From NCBI GenBank assembly GCA_026075535.2, contig AP026544.2:3100001-3164000 (forward strand): DNA of 64,000 nucleotides, given 5' to 3'. The stretch is from Tricholoma matsutake (Eukaryota > Basidiomycota > Agaricomycetes > Agaricales > Tricholomataceae). Below, in pieces: positions 32,426-42,518 of the stretch (position 1 is its first letter; the number at the start of each line of letters is the position of its first letter). The notes beneath the pieces are model-generated. The model was not told the origin of the DNA and did no database searches. It saw only the letters and a program-made list of their open reading frames with translations. The position numbers and the translations under genes were made by a program.

Positions 32426-33810
32426 TCATCTCCCCACTTGATCAACCTCCATTGCCTCTGCTGGTGCTGCTGACTCCGTAACTATAGGTGTCACTGCCAT
32501 GGCCAGTGGCTGTGCCCTCGGAGCTTGCACCTGAGGTGCCTTTCCTTTCTCGGACTTTCCTCCTGATGACTTTCCAAATTTACTACTTCCGTACATCAAC
32601 TTTGACTCCACCTGTTCCTGCCGATATTGCCGGTCAAGGCGCATTGCCCAATTATACCACTCGTCCAACTTCTCTGGCATAGAAGGTAGTCAGTAGATAG
32701 ACTTGAATAAAGAGGGATTTAATCCTGCTTTCAAAAACTCTACCAACGCGGCTTCTCCCATGTCCGTTTGCGAAGCTTCTGCTTTGAACTGCAAAATAAA
32801 TTCATCTGCCGTTAATATAAGGGCAACCTAAGCCTCTAGCAAAGGGAAATCCGAAGTTAAAATTATACTACATAATACAGGCATTGGGGACACACCTAGC
32901 AAAGGGAAATCCGAAGAGAAAACTCTAAGGTTCCCCTTGCTGATGCCCAGTATATGTGAAGACGACAAAAATCAAATATAACCTAAAAATAGAAAAAGGC
33001 GGAGATAGGCGGATCAAGGCCGCCGAATGACATCATACCAAGGGGTATGTGTCGGAAGGGGTACTCCGCCTCTAAATATAAAAGTGTCAACATGTACAAA
33101 CATGATAGCAAGGGAAAATTAGTAATAAAATCCGGAAAAATCATAGAAAATGAAGAATAGAAGGAAACGAGGTGGGGAAAAATATAGGACGAACATAAAA
33201 AATAGGAAAAACACACAGGGCACCCCCCTAGTCCCCTTACAGTTAAGGAACCTTGGCGCATGGTCTTTAATTTAGCATTGGCTGTCACCTTTGGATTAGG
33301 GTCTCCAAACTGTGCCTCCAATCTCTCCAGAAATTCCTTGAAGGTTGCAAATGGTTTATTTCCCACGGCAATTTGATTAATAGCCTCGTTTCTCCAGAAC
33401 TGTGCTTCCCCCCCCTGAATGTATGAGAGAGCAAACATAATCCTAGACTCAGCTGTACGAAACTCGGGCTTCCTCCCATGGATGTACAATACTATAGAGC
33501 TGATGAAGGATTTTGTATTCTCCATGGTACCGTCAAAGATTTGCGGGGGCATGTACTTAGGTAAGCGCGCTTTTCCATTTCCGGATTTCTCCACCGTCTC
33601 ATCCTCCTGCGATATCCACTCCACCATCTCCTCCATCTCATCATCTCTTTCTCCTGTCATCTCTGGCTGTACTTCCACTTGTCTGGGCTGTGATGCTGCC
33701 AATACTGACACTAATTGTGACATTTGCACTGTGAGCACATCAATTTTCACCTCTAGTGCTGGTATGGGAACAGGATTAGGACTGGGATTAGAAGTTGAAG
33801 GTTCAGACAT
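32426..33810 (-). pseudogene. Gypsy B gag, interrupted by a 426-bp LTR
   Basis: Starts at ATG 33810 (MSEPSTSNPSPNPVPIPALE), with a coiled-coil-like LTVQMSQLVSVL region, an acidic stretch, then the capsid-like part LPKYMPPQIFDGTMENTKSF, IQGGEAQFWRN and LEAQFGDPNPK. The frame is broken after QGSLT by the insertion at 32816-33241 and resumes with TADEFILQFKAEA and MPEKLDEWYNWAMRLDRQYR. TGA stops lie at 32692-32690 and 32428-32426. Confidence 0.9.
32816..33241. mobile_element. 426-bp solo LTR in Gypsy B gag
   Basis: Flanked by a perfect GTTAA duplication (32811-32815 and 33242-33246). On the minus strand it starts TGTAAGGGGACTAGG and ends CCCTTATA, consistent with an original CCCTTACA end, so an LTR with TGTAAGGG/CCCTTACA termini. 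It contains a TATAAAAG-like or TATATTTAGA promoter region in one direction and two copies of AGCAAAGGGAAATCCGAAG. Confidence 0.85.
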
Positions 33811-34974
33811 AATTGTAGAATCTGTGATGAATCACTTCTTCGACAAATTCAAAATTTTACTTCGAGACCTTTCCAAATGTCTACAGGTCACGTGATAAGG
33901 TTCGTCGAGGTTTGTCAATGGTTCGTCGTTCGTCAGGTGCCTATTTTGACACTTTGGATCAACAACCCTTCCAAAAGTGCCTGATCTCGGAGATATCACT
34001 GAATTTGGCTTGTAACTAAAATAGTCGTCTGAATAGAGTGATGTAAATCGTAACTAAACCAGATCCGATCGGTTGTCTGGTTGCAGCTGTCCTAATGACG
34101 AGCGCTGCCTCTCGATCACTGGCAGTCACAATGTAAGGTGAGGCCTGGTGTCTGTTAAGACTATAGGTCCTTGACTCAGCCTCGGCTTCGTGTATCGCAG
34201 TTGGAGATTTTCCAACTGTCTCAGTATCGCACTAGGAGATTTCCTAGTGTATCGGGCTTCCTGCCTTCACTTGGGTACTTCCTCAAGTAGTCACAGCTAT
34301 CCGTACTCAGAGGCTTTCTGAGTAGACCATTCGTTCGTGTATCACAGTTGGAGGCTTTCCAACTGTCAAGTTTGGGTTATCACAGCTAGGGGCTCCCTAA
34401 GCTGTCGAGTTCAACTGTATCACAACTAAGGGACTTCCTTAGTTGTCGAGTGTTCGGGTTGAGTCTAAGACCATTGGTTGAATTAGGTCAAGCTGGAGAA
34501 TACACAGAGTGTAGCTACAGCTTATATACTGTTCTAGGACTACCTATCATCCAATTGGAAAGTGAGATGCTTATCAGGTAAATATAGACAAGAACAATAG
34601 AGACAATAGGCCTCATGCCTCGCATGAGGTGTCCGATGTCACGGACCTCATGTGAAGGGGTTGTCGTACCACGGTGCATGTGGGAGTGGTTCAGGTGCAT
34701 GGAGTCATCATGTGTCAGGGCATCTGCTGTCGGAGGAGAGTCGAGTTGAATGGAAAAATTAAGGTACCTGGCCTTGCTGGCGTATGTCTGGCCATCATGG
34801 GTTACGATAACGGAAAATTGTAACAGCGTCGGCTTATGAAAGAAAAGGTAGATTATGTATATACAAGTACTTCCGGCTCGTGCCAAAAGGATGAGTAATC
34901 GGATGTGGTGCAGTGAAACAATGATGTATGCGCAAGTAAGAGAAGGTGCACTGATATGGGAAGTTGTGTTCTTC
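33811..34974 (-). promoter_or_regulatory. Gypsy B 5' leader
   Basis: About 1.16 kb between the 5' LTR and the gag ATG, unusually long. No long coding frame; the 123-codon minus frame at 34515-34886 has no motif. It holds the stem-loop array at 34198-34446. I did not recognise a tRNA-complementary primer-binding site next to the LTR (the adjacent minus-strand sequence is GAAGAACACAACTTCCC). Confidence 0.6.
34198..34446 (-). repeat. Array of seven covarying stem-loops in the Gypsy B leader
   Basis: Stems with different sequences but common design: CAGTTGGA/TCCAACTG (34198-34218), CACTAGGA/TCCTAGTG (34230-34249), imperfect ACTTGGG/CCTCAAGT (34269-34288), TACTCAGA/TCTGAGTA (34304-34324), ACAGTTGGA/TCCAACTGT (34344-34366), imperfect ACAGCTAGG/CCTAAGCTGT (34382-34405) and ACAACTAAGG/CCTTAGTTGT (34422-34446). 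Loops on the plus strand are GATTT, GATT, GGCTT, GGCTT or GACTT in the perfect ones. Most units are preceded by TATCRC and several followed by GTC. Confidence 0.85.
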
Positions 34975-35376
34975 TGTTAGGGCGACACCCACTATCTGCT
35001 AGCTAAGACCGTGCAGGTTCTCTCTACAAGAAGGGGGCGGGATCCACACGCATGATGGGGAAATTGATGGTTTTGATGCGAGGGGTTATTAATAGGTAAG
35101 TTTGTTGAGATAGGCCTTTCACACTGAAAACGTAGGTGGAATACCTAAGAGAACACAACTGGGGTCCCCTAGGCATATATTTAGGGTTTATATACTATGT
35201 TACATATATTGTACATTGTTGTTACTGATGCACTCGTACATGCGCATACATTTTGATGCGTGCGAAATAAAATTCTCATGCTATCAAAATGTAGCGTCAT
35301 TTGGCGTCATGTAGCGTAATTCGACATAATAAAATAAAAATGAAAGTTTATTAGGTAATGGGGTGGTTTCCTAACA
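34975..35376 (-). repeat. Gypsy B 5' LTR
   Basis: 402 bp, TGTTAGGGCG to TTTCCTAACA. Pairs with 28044-28449. Confidence 0.95.
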
Positions 35377-35381
35377 GTGGC

Positions 35382-36110
35382 CTTGTCATCATCATCATTC
35401 CACCCACAATCCACCCGAGCAGTTGCTCGCGAGGCTGGTGGCTGGTGGCATGCTGTTCATCGTTATGGTGTCCTGGTTGGGCATCGTGCTGTCTCAATGC
35501 TACAAAGTGAAAAACCCCATCTTGCTGTGAGGGAGATGATGGGGGGTGAGGGGTGGCAGCGTTCCTTGCATCGTGGTACCTGCTACGGCGGGTGCTGCTG
35601 TCATGTCACCCCATCATCCTTGTGGCCTTCCTCATGGGCATATGGTCGTGCTACCACCTAACCACCCCATGAACAGGGGCTCGTAGCAGTAGTGGGGGTT
35701 GATCAGGGGGCGCCCATTGTCATTGTCAATAGTAAAATCACTACCTAAAATTTTTGTTGTTAGCCACAAGGAAATGAAATTAGAAAAGGGGAAAGAAAAA
35801 AAACTCACCTTTTGATGTTTTTTTTTTGGCCCCATCACCATTCTCTTCCTCCTTGCCACATGCATCATTCGTACCCCTCTCCATCCCAGTCCCCTGGCAT
35901 AGTCATCCCATCTTGTTGCTCCCCATTTGTACCCCGTGAGCAGTCGTTCGCTGCAGTGGTTAGAGGTGCTGTGGTAGTGGCTTGTGGTTCATCGTCATCA
36001 TCCTCTCCCCCTTGTGGTTCATCTTCATCTTCATCATTCATCCCTCCATCCACCCTGCGAGAAGGGGCTCACAGTGGTTGGTTCTCCTGGTCCCATCCTG
36101 GGTCATCGTC
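35382..36110 (-). repeat. Intron-bearing palindrome repeat family, copy inside the foldback element
   Basis: An intron-like unit at 35808-35745 on minus: GTGAGT, branch GGCTAAC, acceptor TTTTAG, exiting into GTAGTGATTTTACTATTGA. The preceding segment has GGGGCCAAAAAAAAAAC. Degenerate palindromes lie at 35416-35429 (CGAGCAGTTGCTCG), about 35666-35690, 35933-35955 and 36055-36075. The polyserine frame at 35812-36114 is low complexity. Confidence 0.5.
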
Positions 36111-36539
36111 CTAGGTGTGGGTGTCTTGGTGCCATCTCATTGTTACAACATACATAGAATATGAATCTTGCTTGCAGTCACTAGTGGCTCTGGCTGGCAT
36201 GGATATGGTGGTGTAGAGGTGTGGAGTGGAAGTGGTGGATTGAACACAAACAACATGTGATGTCAGTGATGCTGAGTTTGAATTTCCATTTTCAGGAAAT
36301 GCCAAGAGGGACTTAAAAAAGAAAATTCAAAAAAGACCTTAAGGCCTTAAGGGATTACATGCTCCTTACAGCCTTAATTTGCTTACATGTTGCTTATACC
36401 ACTTGGTTGATTATATCTGCTTAATGGTTATCAGTTTCCCTTAAAAAATGAACTTATTTTCCTTAATTCCCCTTAATTCCCTTAATTGGGGTTTAAGCCA
36501 AATAAGCCAAATAAGTTGATGCTTGATTTTGCTGATGTG

Positions 36540-36876
36540 GTGGATGATATGATATGATACGATAGGGTCGACTATAAGCAACTCAGGTAAGGTGTAAGTC
36601 ATACCTCATCAATGCCAAGTAAGTAAATGAGTAGAAATAGGTAAGGGCTTTTTAAGAGTGATGAGCCCTACCTTATCAAATTCAACATACATGTGACTTG
36701 ACATTCGGACAGGGTTACTCAACTTTGCAGTGCAAAGATCAAATTGAGCTACAGTATCAGAATGATACTTAGAACATTGCCCAAGGCCAAAAGCATTTTT
36801 CCTGTGGTGGTTCCTAGAAACTAAAAGGGGTAAATGCCCAGTAGTGCTATGTCGAGGAGGGCGCTATGGGCACTAT
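36540..36876. other. No gene recognised
   Basis: Lies between the foldback element and Gypsy C. It has a TAAGGGCT to AGCCCTACCTTA inverted pair near 36640-36675 and nothing coding. Confidence 0.4.
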
Positions 36877-37101
36877 TGTAAGCATGGCTTACATCATCAC
36901 ATTGGCAACTTGTTTGTTATTGATAAGAAATCCCCCATCTCTTACCTCTTACCATCTCATCTACAACTAGTCAATTATTTTACTCTCTCAGGAATATTAT
37001 GCTGTGTCTTGTCACTCCTCATGATTGAGAAGTGAGTTGTAATATTCTGCCTTTTTTCCTTTTCTAGTGTTTTCTGTCTTCTCTTCGAAGACAGGCTTTC
37101 A
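36877..37101 (+). repeat. Gypsy C 5' LTR
   Basis: 225 bp; relative to the 3' LTR it has an extra segment near 37013-37035 and few substitutions. Confidence 0.85.
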
Positions 37102-37171
37102 TTTTTTTTTTGACTTCAAACACAGTGTATTTGGTGCAACCTTGCTGATACGATCATCTACATAGACATGC

Positions 37172-38351
37172 TGATGATGCTCAACCTGGGAAAACCACCA
37201 GAACTGCCAATGAGGCAATCGATGATGTTTGCAACGAGTCAGAGGAAGGTTGCAAGACGTTCCAAATGTTCATGGTCAAACCTATGGGAAGATGACCAGT
37301 TGGTACTAGTCGTGAAGGTAGTGTTATGAGAGACGAAGGCATTCCGTGCGGTCTGATCAAGTATTTGATCGATATCAAGGGCGATTGACAAGATCGACGG
37401 CGAACAAGTTTATCGTCGATGGTCGATATGTGAATTCTGGGGACCTTTTGATAGGTCGATAGTATACGAAGGGTGCAGCAAATGGCTATGAAGGTTGGAA
37501 GGGTTACTAGAGCTAATGACGAGAGGATCAAGGGAGGATCAAGGACGTGATGATCGCAGAGGTTTCTCGTCAATTGAGAAAACCTGTAGAGACTTAGATT
37601 GTTTTTTTTAGAAAGTTGATCGGATGCTTAGAACTGTATACGAGACGATATGTGAAGACGATTTCCTTTTCTGTTTCCCAGTAGATACTACAGAGTTTTA
37701 TATGTTTTAAAGAAACTTCCTAAAATGGAATGAGAAACATGTGTAGAACATGAGGCAAAAGATATGAGTTAAGGCACAAGGCCATAAAGGAGACTGGAAT
37801 CCGAACAAGAAAGGTATATATATCATATGATGAAAGAGTAATAAAGGGAAAGAACTAAAAGAGACTGTCCTTTGTGTATAAACTGCACTAAGTCTCGCAA
37901 TAATGCATCCAGCGGGTTCTGTGCACGATAGGGACTTGGAACGAGGCTGACCTATGATCAGCAGGTTTGAGCACGAGTTGGAATACATCCTAGTGCATGG
38001 TCTTCCACCATTTAGATAATGAAGGCAGTGCCCGATGTCACTTGTAGTCTCTCAATATCGATCGATGATGCTCAATGATGCTCAATCGCGGTCGCGGCTG
38101 TTCAAAGTTGATTGGGGATGTTCGATGGTTGTGTCGAGGGATCTTAGGGGCTTTCAGGGTAGTCCTAAGGTTGTGCGATGTGGGCTCTTGATACAATCGA
38201 TGTCGCTGGTGATGTTTCGATGTGGTCGATATGATATCGTGATCAATAGACTGGGTCGTGCTGCATCTGGGACATTGTAGGAGTTAGCTGATGTGATTAG
38301 AATGATGCTAAAGTGGTGAATCAGTCCTTGAGCTGAGGAGACTACCTATCA
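37172..38351 (-). repeat. Gypsy D 3' LTR
   Basis: 1180 bp; plus-strand ends TGATGATGCTCAACC and GACTACCTATCA. Differences from the other LTR are mainly CpG-type transitions. Confidence 0.9.
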
Positions 38352-38368
38352 TCCTCCCCCTTACTGAA
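38352..38368 (-). promoter_or_regulatory. Gypsy D polypurine tract
   Basis: On minus, AGTAAGGGGGAGGA directly precedes the 3' LTR, which fixes the element's orientation as minus. Confidence 0.75.
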
Positions 38369-38499
38369 ATTCTGACCGTCCCGGTCAGTCGAGCTGAAAC
38401 AACCAGGTCAGGTGACATTGTTGATCGCTGATTTAAGACGTGTCGTGGTTTGAACTTTTCTCTTTTCATTCAATCTCTTCCATCCATCTCCTCGACAAC

Positions 38500-39941
38500 A
38501 TGTCTATCCTTGCCGAACTCGCTCTTCCCATCCTTGAACATGTGAAATCAATGCCCGAGGCTGGCAAAGCCAAAGATTTGGACTTCGAAGTGTGGGGTCG
38601 TGTTTTTTGTGAGAAAATGGTATGTCCTTCCCTTTTCTTTTGTTTATCTGCTTCCTAATCTCGTTTGATAGGCTGAATACGACGACCTGATCGGGTCGTT
38701 CGACAAGGCATGCGACAAATGTGTGCAGGCAACATTAGACGAGGCAGTCAGCCTCTTCGCACCATTCACTCGCGAGGATTGGGTTTTGTGGGGTGGGAAG
38801 TATCTTTTTGTGGAGTATTCAAGGAAGGTCAAGGAAGAGAGGAAGAGAGAGGAGGAGAGGGAGGCTCGGCAGGTGGCTGTCGAGGCAAAAGCAAAGAGGA
38901 TCGAGGAACGACGAGACACGCTGGTCGAAGCACGTCGAGCTTTCTTGGCCGAAGTCCAGGCCAAAATGGTTTCAAAGGACAAATTCCGCGATTGTACAGC
39001 TGCGCTCAAGCTGATGCACCTCTCGATCGATCAGGATGAGGCCATGGACAAAGCAGTGCCCCTGGTCGATGACCTACTGGTCGTCAAGCAAATCATCGAG
39101 AAGAGGAAGGCGGATGAGATGGACAAGGAGGAAGAAGGTGAGGACGAGTTGGATGAAGAACCTGTGGTCGCGAAGCAGGTGTGATTGGAGGAGGGTGATC
39201 TGATCACCTTCCATGGGCCGGTAAGTAGTCATTTCCTTTCGATGTCATTCATGCTAATCACGCTCCTGATATTGCTTTAGTGTGATCGTTGCGCCAGGCT
39301 GAAAATGGCTCCAGAATGCATCATCGAGGAGGGCGCCCCAAAGTGCAAGAAATGCACTCAGGGGCTGCAGGGGTGCTACTGGGAGGGAGTATCGAGGTGA
39401 GGACTCTGTTGAGGCGAATTGAGGAAAACAGCGGGCTCTAAACAAGCTACAAAGGGTACTGAGGAGTCGACGGAGGTGTCGACTCCTAGATGTAGTAAGT
39501 GATCCTTTTCGATCCATGAGTACGATTGCTAATCTGTATGATTCCTTAGCCATATGCATTCGGGCTATCCAGCCCATCCAAAATGCGGAGGCCAGGCCCT
39601 CGAAACTCGATGAGCGCCCAAAACGAACAGTGAAGGTGAAGCTGAAGATGGCTGAGAAGGAGAAGGGGAAAGGGAAAGCACAAGAAGTCAAACCCGAAGT
39701 CGCGGGTATGGTCGAGGAAGCATCGATGGCGGTGGAGGACGAGATGATGCAGTTGGATGCAGCAAGACTCTGTCGTCGATATCTTGCAGAAGTGCTGGTG
39801 TGCAAGAAGTTGGAAGTGGAAGTGTTGATGGAGGAAATAGAGGTGTTGGAGAGGAAGTGGCAGGAATCCCAGTATAATTCTGTTTTTATCATTTTAATTT
39901 TATTGTTTTTCATGTGTCTGAGCGAAATAAGGTTGAAATGA
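38500..39941 (+). pseudogene. Four-exon antisense gene in Gypsy D with a Zn2Cys6-like cysteine cluster
   Basis: Exons 38500-38619, 38672-39220, 39281-39494 and 39550-39941 join in frame through introns of 52, 60 and 55 nt with GTATGT/GTAAGT donors and TAG acceptors, giving about 424 codons. Order: start MSILAELALPILEHVKSMPE; a Lys/Glu/Arg-rich probable coiled coil (VKEERKREEEREARQ); acidic EEEGEDELDEEP; then six cysteines spaced C-x2-C-x8-C-x8-C-x2-C-x6-C (CDRCARLK to CYW), close to fungal Zn2Cys6 spacing; a basic region (RPKRTVKVKLKMAEKEKGKG); a C-terminal charged helix. Three in-frame stops are all TGA (39182, then two in exon 3). It runs opposite to gag-pol, between pol and the 3' LTR. Function unknown; DNA binding is an inference from the cysteines. 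Confidence 0.75.
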
Positions 39942-40199
39942 GAAATATCGCGTGCGATCGAAGCCAGGAAATGTAAGATATATGCAAAGAAACATAGGAA
40001 AGAGAGAAAAAAGAAAGTAAGACAGACGATTCATCAAAACGAGACATAGGAGAAAGGCTAAGAACTCCTTCATAGCCGAAAAACCCCGTCGAGCTTGCAC
40101 AAACACGTTTTGAACGATATCGCGACTTGTAATAGTACACTGTTATAAAATCGAGAGTTTGTTTCAATATCACAAGTAGAAAAAGAAAAGAAAAATGGT

Positions 40200-40617
40200 T
40201 TATTCATCTTCATTGAGGTCAGGAATGCCCTCATCGATGTCTCCGTCGACATCCAATGTTGTTCGAAGTTGTTTGAGCCAACAATTGTCGATATCGAAGA
40301 AGTTCGGAGGAAGGGGAATTGATTTCCGTGCTAGATAGGGTAGAATTCGGAAACCTGCTACTGGTCGATGAAGAACTGATCCATCGAGCTCGCAAAGAAT
40401 ATAAGTGCCACTGTAGTTTCTTGCGATGACTATGAGTGGGCCGAGATATTGAGCTCGCATTTTTCGATTAAGAGCCTTTTTGATCTGTGTGTTTCACATG
40501 AGTACGAGGTCACCTTTTTCGAAATTGTAGTCTCGAATCGTTCACTTGTGAACTTCTTGGAAGTGTTTTGCAGCTTCTCATCGAGCGGTGTAGACTCTAG
40601 AGTAGAGTACCTTGAGA
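40200..40617 (-). pseudogene. Gypsy D pol C-terminus (post-integrase region)
   Basis: An 86-codon frame (40460-40200) reads MRAQYLGPLIVIARNYSGTY and ILCELDGSVLHRPVAGFRIL, the region that follows the integrase in this Gypsy group. The preceding 150 bp can be read as NFEKGDLVLM with a stop. The integrase catalytic core expected between here and RNase H is absent. Confidence 0.7.
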
Positions 40618-42515
40618 TCAGTCAACCATTTCTGTAGTGCGATAGGGCGTCCATCGGTTTATGCTAGCACTAGGCACAATATCGGGATTTGAGAGCATGC
40701 CTTTGATATACCTTGCATCGACCTCGACGATAAGGTTTCGTACCCCTATCAAGTATAAATGAAGTGCCCCAAGGGTTCGATATAGACCATAAAGCTCGAG
40801 TTTCGGTTGCGAAAACCATGATTCGCGGTCGTTGAGCGTGATCAAACTGAATCGACTGTAGTATCGCTTTTGAAGGTTATCGCGGTCACATTGCATTAGG
40901 AAATAGCTGATGGCGATGCTCAATGTGTCGACTGCGAGGATTACTGGGGCGTTCGAGGTATAGTTGATGGCTCAAATTGCTGGCGAGTTTAGGAGCGCAT
41001 GCTTGAGATCTTCTTGCGCTGCTACCTGAGATGGGCCGAATTCGAAGGGCACATCTTTTCGAGTAAGATTGATTAGTGCAGCTGCTCGATGTGCGAAACT
41101 CTGGATGAAAATTCGACAAACTCCAATCGTTCCTAAGAACACCTTAACTTCTGTGAGCATATGACATGGACCCCATTTCTGTATCTTATCGATATGCGTC
41201 GGGTCAGCCATTCGGCCTTGAATATTGCATCGATGACCTAAAACAATTATCTTGGGGAGACAAGCAAATAATTTCGGTCCAGAGAATGTCCCACCACAAT
41301 ACTTCATGCGCTGGATGATGCGATTTAGGTTCTCGAAATGCTCCCACACGAATCGTCGAATGCCTGAGTTGTCGACGATCGTTTCATAAGACCCACCGAT
41401 CGTTTGATATTCCGATTTCGGACCCTTCACTGGTGTGTCATTGATATAGGGGATCGTGATGTGAGGGACCTCAGGTTGTAGGATGAAAGTTACGTCGTCG
41501 TGTAGGATCAGAACTGAGTTCATCCAACCCATCGGTAGGGTGACGATTCAAAGTGCGCCGAATGGGGTCTGGAAAGTTGTTAGATCTCGAGAGGATTCAG
41601 ATACAAGCCTTTCGTCGAATCCAACATATAAATCCAACATTCCACCACAAGCGCGTCCTCCAAACTGTTCGGCTAAATGCTCGGGGATTGGGATGACGCC
41701 TGAGTGCTGAATCATAACCTGGTTTAATGGCTCAAGGCTGTGGACTATTCAGAGCAATTTTGCATCTTTCTTCGCAACGCAAAACCATTGCGATCGGTAT
41801 GATGAGTTTGACGACTCATAGACTCCTGCTTCAATCTTCTTTTTCAGCATCTCGCAAATCTGTTCATACAAACCGGGCGGTATGGGGATATTGTGTTCGA
41901 CCCAAGGGGTATGAGGGATGACTGGGAACTCGATAGGGGGGAAGAAATCGGGTCGAAACCTTCCTCATTTGTTTTTGGTCCATGCAAACCCTGCTTGCTG
42001 GTTTCGAATGAAGTCATGCATGAGATCTCGTTCTTGAGGCCATAAGAAATCGCCTGGATGATTTCGATCGATGATATTTTTGCGTTCGAGGTTATATTGA
42101 GGAGTTGGTTTGAATATCGGAGGATGGGGATTTAGTGGAGGCATGTCTTGGAGGGGATCGCCCTCGATGCATCAAATAATTCTAAAAGGATCGGGTAGTC
42201 CGGCCATGATTGGACGGACCTTCTGTGTGACTGGTTTATACTTTTTCTTCGTCGATAAATAACTAGACTGTCGATTGTTGGAAATAACTGAGGAAGGGGA
42301 AGCATACGATGAAGAAGTTTGCATAGGTATAAACACCATCGAGGCATTTTGAGGAACGTGGAACTCATCGCACACAGATAAATATAAGTCAGAAAGTGTT
42401 GCAGATAATTCTTCAGAGGAGTCGATTTCGGGGATATTTGCAGTGTGCTCGATAAATATAGAGGAGTCAGAAGAGTCGAACAAGATGATGAAAGTGCACT
42501 GTTCCGAAATTTCAT
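40618..42515 (-). pseudogene. Gypsy D reverse transcriptase and RNase H
   Basis: RT pieces: IIDRNHPGDFLWPQERDL (about 42065), FPVIPHTPWVEHNIPIPPGL, VYESSNSSYRSQWFCVAKKD, then LPMGWMNSVLILHDDV and PYINDTPVKGP, where a YIDD motif is expected, so one catalytic Asp is Asn. Thumb and connection: VFLGTIGVCRIFIQSFAHRA. RNase H-like: APVILAVDTLSIAISYFLMQ and WFSQPKLELYGLYRTL. Several stops interrupt. After INRWTPYRTT the sequence jumps to the C-terminal region. Confidence 0.8.
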
Positions 42516-42518
42516 TCT

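Larger units (their letters stand above)
28044..35376 (-). mobile_element. Gypsy B: full-length chromodomain Gypsy retrotransposon
   Basis: Two LTRs of about 404 bp, TGTTAGG to CCTAACA, are flanked by a perfect GTGGC duplication (28039-28043 and 35377-35381). Minus-strand order: 5' LTR (right), long leader with stem-loops, gag, zinc knuckle, protease, RT, RNase H, integrase, chromodomain, polypurine tract, 3' LTR (left). Six TGA and one TAG interrupt a nearly continuous reading, plus a 426-bp LTR insertion in gag. The RT active site is altered. This is the most complete element in the window. Confidence 0.95.
27636..36539. mobile_element. Foldback/TIR element split by Gypsy B
   Basis: Left (27636) CACATCAGGAAAATCCAAC continues into ACTTATTATGCTTAA. 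The right end at 36539, reversed, reads CACATCAGCAAAATCAAGC then AACTTATTTGGCTTA. These arms of about 40 bp are inverted relative to each other, and further TTAAG-rich sequence inside both ends is also roughly complementary. Without Gypsy B and one copy of its duplication the element is about 1.56 kb. It contains one intron-bearing palindrome-family unit (35382-36080). Target duplication not resolved. Confidence 0.6.

Noticed and set aside
35812..36114. Polyserine protein frame
   Set aside because: Low-complexity TCATCATC run inside the palindrome repeat; no conserved domain.
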